Below, piece after piece: positions 57,245 to 64,000 of a stretch of DNA of 64,000 nucleotides. Origin of the DNA: Cyclobacteriaceae bacterium. GTDB lineage: Bacteria > Bacteroidota > Bacteroidia > Cytophagales > Cyclobacteriaceae. Position 1 is the stretch's first letter, and the number at the start of each line of letters is the position of its first letter. Location: the NCBI GenBank assembly GCA_016787565.1, contig JAEUUG010000012.1, forward strand, positions 248,001 through 312,000, given 5' to 3'. The translations under genes and the position numbers were made by a program. Below the pieces are notes generated by a model. That model did not search any database. It saw only the letters and a program-made list of their open reading frames with translations, and was not told where the DNA came from.

Positions 57245-57486
57245 TATGTTCAGATTTGGAGGCTAAAGCGTTAATAGAGGGTATTCAAATGTTACCAAAC
57301 ACGGTAATCTTTGTTAACAAAGCTGGAATACCCTCCAATTTTGACTGATTTGAAAGAAAGAAATTCCGAATTAGAAAATGGGCAAACGGCTATTTCACGC
57401 GTAAAAGAAAGGCTACTCTTTTCCGCTGTAAACAAGGGAATGTTCTAAAAACATCATTGCCGAATAGTTGTGGTTAGGCAATAGTA
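57245..57486. other. Intergenic stretch with no feature seen
   Basis: About 240 bases between the small membrane ORF and the susC leader. I found no ORF of support, no hairpin with a U-tract and no matched promoter pair. It probably holds the susC promoter and the DNA-binding site of the AraC domain of the regulator. Confidence 0.4.
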
Positions 57487-57591
57487 CTACAGAATGATGA
57501 GCAGGGCGACAGCCAACGCAACCACGAAATAGATCAGGATTTCTATAACCAGAATAATTCGACTGGTTCGTTTCATTCTTTTTTGTTGCAT
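57487..57591 (-). CDS. Small single-span membrane peptide (34 residues)
   Basis: An ATG at 57591 opens a 34-residue frame ending in TAG: a basic N-terminus (MQQKRMKRTSR), then about 22 hydrophobic residues (IILVIEILIYFVVALAVALL) and IIL. This is a clean signal-anchor or single-span design. It sits on the same strand between the sensor/regulator gene (117 bases upstream) and susC. A TAGTTTTG box at 57621-57614 may be its -7 element. Homology is unknown to me. It may be a regulator partner, an accessory of transport, or a chance ORF. Confidence 0.5.
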   Translation of the reverse strand: MQQKRMKRTSRIILVIEILIYFVVALAVALLIIL

Positions 57592-57708
57592 TGTACCCGG
57601 TTAAAAAAGAAAACAAAACTAATAACCCTTGAGGGGTAGAACGGTTATAAAATCGTCATGATAAGGGCATGAAATGTTAGCAGCAGAAATATTTTCAGAT
57701 GTGAAACA

Positions 57709-60700
57709 TCACTTTCGCTTTTCTGCCGCATACGCAGAAGGCAAAACATGAAAGGCTTCTTTAAAATATTTTGAGAAGTATTTCGGGTTATTGAATCCTA
57801 CTTTATACGCCACTTCCGCAACGGTGAGTTGGCTCTTCTCTAACAATTGAGCAGCCTGCTGCAACCGAATGGTACGGATAAATTCGATGGGTGATTTGCC
57901 GGTAAGCGCGGTTAGCTTTTTATAGAGATGAACACGGCTCATGCCCAACTGATGACTCAGTTCTTCCACCGAAAATTCAGGCTCTGAAATATTATCTTCC
58001 ACACATTTAATAGCATTCTGAATCAACTTCTCATCCAACGATGTAACGGTAACATGGCTAGCCTTCACCTCTATTTTTCGGAAATCGGAGTGGAATAACG
58101 CACGCTGATGGATGAGATTTCGGATGCGCGATTGCAAAATTTCAAAATTGAAAGGTTTGGTAATGTAGTCATCGGCACCACTTTCAAATCCCTCCAGTTT
58201 TTGTTCTTCAGCTGAACGTGCTGTCAATAAAATTACCGGACAATGCGATACCCGTATATCGTTCTTGATTTTACGGCACAATTCAATCCCGTTCATCTCC
58301 GGCATCATCACATCGCTTACAATAAGATCCGGAAGCTCAGCCAGTACGGTATGCCATGCTTCCTTTCCGTTTTTGGCTTCCAGTACCTTGTACTGATGTT
58401 TGAGGTTATCCTTCAGGTAAAAAAGAAAATCCTCGTTATCCTCAACCAACAGTAATGTGGGCAATTTTGCTACGCCACCTTCTCCATACGAAACAGAAGT
58501 TTCAGGCTCACCATGCTCGTGTGCTGCAGTCGCAGCGGAAAGATAGTTTTCATGCACAACTTCCCTGGCTGGCAACGAAACGGTGAAACAACTTCCTTTA
58601 CCAACCTCGCTCTTAACAGAAATTGCTCCGCCATGAATTTTTACAAACTCAGCCGTAATCGATAAACCGATTCCGGTTCCCTGGTTAATCACGCTACGAG
58701 GAAGATCATTTTGAAAGAAGCGTTCGAAAATCTTGTCCAGCCTGTCGGTCGCAATACCGATGCCGGTATCCGTGACGCTGATAACAATGTGCCGGTCAGG
58801 GTCATTGCCGGCTATTGACACTTCGGTTAGTACACGTCCGTGTTCAGGGGTAAACTTAAAGGCATTCGATAATAAGTTAAGGAGTATCTTCTCGAGTTTA
58901 TCCTGATCGAAGATGGTTTCAAAAGAAGTAACAGTCGAATGGAACTCCAGCTTGATATCTTTCTTCTCCGATAAATCAGAAAAAGAGAATACAACTTCAC
59001 GGATAAAATTGATGATATCACCTTCTGACGGAACGAACTTGATTTCCTGAACCTCAAGTTTTCTAAAATCCAACAACTGGTTCACGAGATTAAGAAGCCG
59101 CCTGGCGTTGCGATGGATGAGCTGAAATTGTTGTGCCTGATCGGGATCCTTTGTTTCCTTGAGTAGTTTTTCGAGAGGTGTCAGAATCAATGTTAGAGGT
59201 GTTCGAAACTCGTGACTCACATTGGTGAAGAATTTCAACTTCATAAGATCCAATTCGTGCATGCGCTGAGCCTCATGCCGTTCGTGTGCAATTCTGAACT
59301 TCATCCGCTCCCGTTCTACGAGCAACTTACGCGATCCTAACAGAGCTCCGAAAATAGCCAGTATATACAAAACAAATGCTGTTCGTGTTTTCCAAAACGG
59401 TGGCAGAATAACAATTTTCAGATTTGCAGTCTGATCGCTCCATAAACCATCGCTATTGGACGCGCTCACGCGGAAGGTGTACTCACCCGGATCAAGGTTT
59501 GTGTAGGTTACCAATCGTGCGTTACTTCCGGTTAGCACCCAATCTTTATTAAAACCCTCTAACCGATACCGGTATGTGCTTTTACCTCCGTTAAAAAAAT
59601 TAAGCGCAGCAAATTCAACCGAAAAAACATTTTCACTGTGCTTCAACGTGATTTGCTCCGTTTCTGAAATTGACTGCTGAAGAATAACATACCCATTAAT
59701 TTTTTCACCGATAGCAATTTGCTTATTAAAGATTTGAAAATCAGTAAGCACTACAGTTGGTATCACGTGGTTTCTTTCTAAAGTTTCCGGCTTAATAATG
59801 TTAAATCCCAACCCTCCTCCAAAAATAAGCTCCCCACTCCTGGTTTTATACGCAGCATTCTCATTGAACAACTTGTTTTGTAAGCCATCGGACTCATTAT
59901 AGTTCTCAAACCGCATATCAAATTTGCCATCTGTTCTTTGATGAAGTGTAAGGCATGACAATCCGTTTGGCGTACTCATCCACAGTCTTCCGCTATTATC
60001 CTCCAGCAGTGTTGTTATGGTGTTATGCGGAAGCCCGTCTGCTTCAGTATAAGCCTGAAATGTTTTGGATGGATAATCAAACAAGTTCAACCCGTTTTGT
60101 GTGCCGATCCAGATCAAACCACGACTATCTTCCAGAATACAAAAAATATTGTTGTTGCTGAGGTTGTTCGGTTCATTATTCAGGTTGACAAAGTGTACAA
60201 ATCTTCCGGACTGTCGATCGTACACATCAAAGCCAAACCCGGTACCGATCCAGAGGTTACCCTGTTTATCTTCCTTAATCTCAGAAATGTAATTGGAGTG
60301 AACCGAGTTGATATCGCCACTGCGGTAATGGTGAAATGTTTTGGTTCTGCGATCGAACAGATCAATACCCTGGTACAATGTTCCAATCCATAAATTGCCC
60401 TGAGTGTCTTCCAATATTTCCCATATATTATTATCGGATATACTGGTTGGATCGTTAGGGTCATGTCTATAGTGTGTAAACTTCCTTCCGTCAAATGAAT
60501 TCAATCCACCATAATATGTTCCTACCCAAAGTATGTCCGATTTATCCAGGCACAAGCTCACAATAACATCGTTACTCAAACTGTGAGGATCATCCGGATT
60601 ATGGCGATACGTTTTAAATGTATTGTTCTTGCGATCGAAATAAATTAATCCTCCACCGTTGGTGCCGAGCCACAAGTTACCCTTTCGATCTTCCACAAAC

Positions 60701-61848
60701 CGATTAATATCATCGAATGATAAGCCATCCGGGCGCGATGCTTCATGGCGATACAACTGAAAGCGAAATATGTTTTCGTGGTAATAGCACGCACCATGTT
60801 TAAAGGTACCAATCCAAATAATGCCTTCGTAGTCCTTATACAAAACAGCAATACTGTTTTGGCTTAGACTGGTATTGTCGTCAGGGCTGTTATTGATAAA
60901 GGTAACGGCAAGCTTTCTCTTATCGATAACGTTAACACCACCATGATCTGTCCCCACCCAGATGTTTCCATTATTGTCTTGTGTAATTCCGCGAACGATG
61001 TTGTTATTGATGCGGAGCCCTGAGGATTTTTCATGAATGTGACGGATATGTTGTGTATTGACATCCAGGTAATAAAGACCCTGATTATCGTTGATACAAA
61101 AGACCCATGGATCACCATCCTCATCCACCATTACCCTATAATCCAATACAGCATTTCTGTTTTGGTTTCGGATATCATGGAACCGTCTTAGTACCTTTTT
61201 TTGATCGCGATCATATTGTAAAAGCGTGCCGTTTTTTAAAACAACCCAAAGTATGCTTTCCTTGTCAAAGGAGAAGGAGGAAACGCGGAACGCATTATTG
61301 GCAGTACTGTCTTGTGATGTAAAATGAACTGCCTGGCTCTTTTTATGAGCAGGGTCGTAGACGAAAACACCGTTTACCTCGGTAGTAAACCAAAATTTAC
61401 CATCATTATCTTTCGTAATATTCTTGACAACACCCGCTGGCATACCGTATTGTGCTAAAAGCGAATCTGTACTGTGGGTGAATGATTCCGTTTCAGGATG
61501 ATAAATATTTATGGTAGTTGCACCTGTAGTGGTACTCACCCAGATTCGCCCATCCGGGTCTTCAAAAAGTGTACCCACGTGATTGTTGCTGAGGGATGTT
61601 GCATCGCGACTATCGTTTAGAAAAACACGATACGTGTTTCCATCATACCGGTTCAACCCGAAACTCGTTCCGATCCAGATAAACCCCCGACTATCTTTTA
61701 AAAAAGCATTAACCTGATTGTGTGAAAGTCCACGATTAATATCCAGTCGCGTGAACCGGTATTGCGGAGCCTGACCAGCCACTTCCGCAATCAGTGATAG
61801 CATCCCGATGAGTAAAACAATTCCTCTTAGCATCATTCGATCATTCAT
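57709..61848 (-). CDS. Hybrid two-component system regulator (propeller sensor kinase with AraC output)
   Basis: A 1379-residue membrane protein that combines sensing and transcription. After a signal peptide, two seven-bladed propellers (about 30-710; many Reg_prop repeats such as NVWVGTDHGGV-type blades, e.g. GNLWLGTNGGGL) and a Y_Y_Y domain form the periplasmic sensor. A span lies at about 815-835. The kinase has His878 (NVSHEFRTPLT) and TDTGIGIA. The receiver has Asp1178 in VSDVMMPEMNG. The AraC helix-turn-helix (FSVEELSHQLGMSRVHLYKK) closes it. Such regulators bind an oligosaccharide and switch on the neighbouring polysaccharide locus. The start (61848, MNDRMMLRG) was chosen for the signal peptide; other methionines nearby are possible. 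Confidence 0.95.
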   Translation of the reverse strand: MNDRMMLRGIVLLIGMLSLIAEVAGQAPQYRFTRLDINRGLSHNQVNAFLKDSRGFIWIGTSFGLNRYDGNTYRVFLNDSRDATSLSNNHVGTLFEDPDGRIWVSTTTGATTINIYHPETESFTHSTDSLLAQYGMPAGVVKNITKDNDGKFWFTTEVNGVFVYDPAHKKSQAVHFTSQDSTANNAFRVSSFSFDKESILWVVLKNGTLLQYDRDQKKVLRRFHDIRNQNRNAVLDYRVMVDEDGDPWVFCINDNQGLYYLDVNTQHIRHIHEKSSGLRINNNIVRGITQDNNGNIWVGTDHGGVNVIDKRKLAVTFINNSPDDNTSLSQNSIAVLYKDYEGIIWIGTFKHGACYYHENIFRFQLYRHEASRPDGLSFDDINRFVEDRKGNLWLGTNGGGLIYFDRKNNTFKTYRHNPDDPHSLSNDVIVSLCLDKSDILWVGTYYGGLNSFDGRKFTHYRHDPNDPTSISDNNIWEILEDTQGNLWIGTLYQGIDLFDRRTKTFHHYRSGDINSVHSNYISEIKEDKQGNLWIGTGFGFDVYDRQSGRFVHFVNLNNEPNNLSNNNIFCILEDSRGLIWIGTQNGLNLFDYPSKTFQAYTEADGLPHNTITTLLEDNSGRLWMSTPNGLSCLTLHQRTDGKFDMRFENYNESDGLQNKLFNENAAYKTRSGELIFGGGLGFNIIKPETLERNHVIPTVVLTDFQIFNKQIAIGEKINGYVILQQSISETEQITLKHSENVFSVEFAALNFFNGGKSTYRYRLEGFNKDWVLTGSNARLVTYTNLDPGEYTFRVSASNSDGLWSDQTANLKIVILPPFWKTRTAFVLYILAIFGALLGSRKLLVERERMKFRIAHERHEAQRMHELDLMKLKFFTNVSHEFRTPLTLILTPLEKLLKETKDPDQAQQFQLIHRNARRLLNLVNQLLDFRKLEVQEIKFVPSEGDIINFIREVVFSFSDLSEKKDIKLEFHSTVTSFETIFDQDKLEKILLNLLSNAFKFTPEHGRVLTEVSIAGNDPDRHIVISVTDTGIGIATDRLDKIFERFFQNDLPRSVINQGTGIGLSITAEFVKIHGGAISVKSEVGKGSCFTVSLPAREVVHENYLSAATAAHEHGEPETSVSYGEGGVAKLPTLLLVEDNEDFLFYLKDNLKHQYKVLEAKNGKEAWHTVLAELPDLIVSDVMMPEMNGIELCRKIKNDIRVSHCPVILLTARSAEEQKLEGFESGADDYITKPFNFEILQSRIRNLIHQRALFHSDFRKIEVKASHVTVTSLDEKLIQNAIKCVEDNISEPEFSVEELSHQLGMSRVHLYKKLTALTGKSPIEFIRTIRLQQAAQLLEKSQLTVAEVAYKVGFNNPKYFSKYFKEAFHVLPSAYAAEKRK

Positions 61849-62097
61849 TCCACAAACCTTGTCTACCCGAAAAGTATCCGTTGCAAGCTTACTAGTCATT
61901 CAACCGGATAAGATAGATTATTTTTTGGTCTTTTTGAAAGTAAGAAGCTACCTGATTATTCAACATAATCATCATCCAGCAAAAGCATGATAATCCGCTG
62001 ATATCTTCCATCCGAAAGTTTAAAAAAACAATTATCCAAAAGCGGGAATACAAATGGAAGCAAAAAGAGTAAATTCAACACACAAAATATTCCTGAT

Positions 62098-63804
62098 ATG
62101 AATCTGAACATTGATGCTGAAAAGCAAAATACGTTTGATGCTATTGTGGTTGGCACAGGTATTAGTGGAGGATGGGCCGCTAAAGAGTTAACGGAAAAAG
62201 GATTAAAAACACTGGTACTGGAACGAGGCCGTGACGTGAAGCATCAGGTGGATTATCCTACCATGATGAAAGATCCGTGGGAACTTCCCCATGCCGGCCA
62301 ACTTTCACCCGAAGAATTAAAATTGTATCCTGTACAATCCAGGACCTATTGGGTCAATCAGGGTAATAAACATTGGTGGGTTAATGACTTAGAAAATCCC
62401 TATACAGAAGTAAAACCGTTTGATTGGATTCGGGGCTATCATGTCGGAGGACGGTCCATCACCTGGGGCAAACAAACCTACCGCTTATCGCCAATGGATT
62501 TTGAGGCGAACGCAAAAGAAGGCATCGCAGTAGACTGGCCTATACGCTACCAGGACCTTGCACCGTGGTACGACTATGTTGAATCATACATCGGAGTAAG
62601 CGGTCAGGCGGAAGGACTTCCACAAGTGCCGGATGGAAAATTTCTTCCTCCGATGGAGTTGAATTGTGTGGAAGAAGTTTTTCGCGACAAGGTTGCAGAA
62701 AAATTCGGGAGAAAAATTACCATCGGCCGCGTTGCGCATCTCACGGCTTCGCTTCCGCATGATCCCTCGCGTGGAATTTGTCAATCGCGAAATCTTTGCG
62801 ATCGTGGCTGTCCGTATGGCGCCTACTTCAGCAGTAATGCTTCAACCCTGCCCGCAGCTCAACGCACCGGAAACATGACATTGCGCCCCCATTCTATTGT
62901 TCACTCTATTATTTATGATGAAAAGAAAGGTAAAGCTGTTGGTGTCAGAGTGCTGGATGCCGAAACAAAACAGGAAACGGAGTTTTTTGCCAACATTATC
63001 TTTCTGAATGCGTCAACCCTCGGCAGCACTTTTATCCTGTTGAACTCTACTTCCAGCAGGTTTCCGAATGGTTTAGGAAATGCAAGCGACCAGTTGGGCC
63101 GAAACCTGATGGACCATCAATACCGAACCGGAGCGGAAGCCGAAGTGGAAGGTTTTGACGATAAGTATTATATCGGTCGCAGACCAAACGGAATTTATAT
63201 TCCACGTTTCCGAAATATTGGCAACGACAAGCGAACCGATTATATCCGCGGTTACGGATATCAAGGCAGTGGCAGCCGCGAAAGCTGGACGCGTGGTGTT
63301 GCTGAAATGTCGTTCGGAGAAGAGTTAAAAAATTCGCTGACAATTCCCGGAAAATGGAAGATTGGTATTACAGGATTTGGAGAATGTCTGCCCTATGCCG
63401 AAAATCGGGTAACACTTAACAAAGACAGGAAAGATGTTTACGGACTTCCAACCTTAAGCATTGATGCGGAGTGGAAAGAAAATGAAAAAGCCATGCGCAA
63501 AGACATGCGTGTAACAGCTGCCGAAATGCTGGAGGCTTCGGGATTCAAAAATGTAAACATGTACGATGCTCCCAACAACATCGGATTGGGAATACACGAA
63601 ATGGGCACCGCCCGAATGGGTAAAGATCCCAAGACATCGGTACTCAACAAATGGAACCAGGTGCACGAAGCGCCCAATGTTTTTGTAACCGATGGTGCGG
63701 CCATGACTTCCTCAGCCTGCCAGAATCCATCTCTCACGTATATGGCACTCACGGCCCGTGCAGCAGATTATGCTGTACGCGAAATGAAAAAAGGAAACCT
63801 GTAA
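62098..63804 (+). CDS. GMC-family FAD-dependent oxidoreductase
   Basis: A 568-residue flavoprotein. The FAD motif is IVVGTGISGGWAAKEL; RGYHVGGRSITWG and the C-terminal catalytic region GIHEMGTARMG with CQNPSLTYMAL (His and Asn) follow. It has a Cys-rich insert (CQSRNLCDRGCPYGAYF). It lacks an evident signal peptide. In this phylum such enzymes are paired with a subunit-3 protein that carries a Tat signal, and that gene follows here by 17 bases, so export by hitch-hiking is plausible. The substrate may be a sugar or sugar acid. It diverges from the hybrid regulator. Confidence 0.94.
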   Translation: MNLNIDAEKQNTFDAIVVGTGISGGWAAKELTEKGLKTLVLERGRDVKHQVDYPTMMKDPWELPHAGQLSPEELKLYPVQSRTYWVNQGNKHWWVNDLENPYTEVKPFDWIRGYHVGGRSITWGKQTYRLSPMDFEANAKEGIAVDWPIRYQDLAPWYDYVESYIGVSGQAEGLPQVPDGKFLPPMELNCVEEVFRDKVAEKFGRKITIGRVAHLTASLPHDPSRGICQSRNLCDRGCPYGAYFSSNASTLPAAQRTGNMTLRPHSIVHSIIYDEKKGKAVGVRVLDAETKQETEFFANIIFLNASTLGSTFILLNSTSSRFPNGLGNASDQLGRNLMDHQYRTGAEAEVEGFDDKYYIGRRPNGIYIPRFRNIGNDKRTDYIRGYGYQGSGSRESWTRGVAEMSFGEELKNSLTIPGKWKIGITGFGECLPYAENRVTLNKDRKDVYGLPTLSIDAEWKENEKAMRKDMRVTAAEMLEASGFKNVNMYDAPNNIGLGIHEMGTARMGKDPKTSVLNKWNQVHEAPNVFVTDGAAMTSSACQNPSLTYMALTARAADYAVREMKKGNL

Positions 63805-63821
63805 CAAAAAATAGAAAACAA

Positions 63822-64000
63822 ATGAACAGAAGAGATGCTTTACAACGCGCAGCCCTGGTGTTGGGCTATGCAGTAACAGGTCCGGCCTTAACAGGAGTTT
63901 TGCAGGGCTGCAAGGCAACACCCGAGTTGCCCTTTAAACCAGTGTTCTTCTCAGAAGATCAGGCGAGGTTGATCGCTGCGCTGAGCGAAATCATCATCCC
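63822..64000 (+). CDS. Gluconate 2-dehydrogenase subunit 3 family protein (3' end outside window)
   Basis: The first 59 codons are visible. They begin MNRRDALQRAALVLGY, a twin-arginine signal, and continue to a lipobox-like LQGC and then FFSEDQARLIAALSEIIIP, the typical start of gluconate 2-dehydrogenase subunit 3 proteins. It is the probable partner of the GMC oxidoreductase directly upstream. The remainder lies beyond the window edge. Confidence 0.85.
   Translation, partial: MNRRDALQRAALVLGYAVTGPALTGVLQGCKATPELPFKPVFFSEDQARLIAALSEIII

Noticed and set aside
57413..57616. 67-codon minus-strand frame overlapping the small membrane peptide
   Set aside because: It has no membrane or domain pattern; the other frame gives the basic-then-hydrophobic peptide.

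Overview
The window looks like a chromosome segment of a Bacteroidota bacterium, most likely of the order Cytophagales. The evidence is a SusC/SusD pair, a hybrid two-component regulator with a ligand-binding propeller, two glycosidases with type IX secretion sorting domains, lipoprotein signals followed by acidic residues, gene starts without Shine-Dalgarno sequences, and Bacteroidota-type promoters (TTTG, 19 bases, TAnnTTTG). The rplQ-carA-eno order also fits this phylum. No rRNA, tRNA, CRISPR array, insertion sequence or phage gene was seen.

Layout. 1-4.0 kb: a hybrid histidine kinase (cut by the left edge) tail-to-tail with an NtrC-type regulator, then a small secreted PepSY-like protein. 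4.0-6.5 kb: enolase and carbamoyl-phosphate synthase small subunit. 6.6-21.2 kb: a nearly unbroken S10-spc-alpha ribosomal block on the minus strand, rplC to rplQ, with secY, map, infA and rpmJ. It lacks rpsJ and starts at its own promoter before rplC. A second near-identical promoter sits between rpsN and rpsH. 21.4-25.9 kb: an iron-type ABC permease and ATPase, a GT35 glucan phosphorylase homologue whose cofactor lysine position is threonine, and a DUF547 protein.

26.0-33.9 kb: a tightly packed plus-strand operon. It joins an FAD/NAD oxidoreductase, a NosR/NapH-like membrane polyferredoxin, two family-2 glycosyltransferases, a multi-pass mannosyltransferase-like protein, an exported rhodanese and a small membrane protein. 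I know of no named system with this set, and it is the best candidate here for an undescribed pathway, perhaps envelope glycolipid synthesis tied to redox chemistry. 34.0-44.4 kb holds mixed catabolic genes: a Gfo/Idh/MocA oxidoreductase, endonuclease III, a PQQ dehydrogenase with a cytochrome c domain, an aldehyde dehydrogenase, a GH95 fucosidase, a DUF5009 acyltransferase-like membrane protein and a diheme cytochrome c.

44.5-61.9 kb: a polysaccharide utilisation locus on the minus strand. In transcription order: hybrid sensor/AraC regulator, a 34-residue single-span peptide, a structured GC-rich leader, SusC, SusD, two IPT/TIG surface glycan-binding lipoproteins, a PKD-GH5-like hydrolase and a GH9 cellulase. 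The enzymes suggest a beta-1,4-linked glucan or mannan substrate, cut outside the cell by enzymes exported through type IX secretion and imported by SusCD. 62.1-64.0 kb: a GMC oxidoreductase and the start of its probable gluconate 2-dehydrogenase subunit 3 partner, cut by the right edge.
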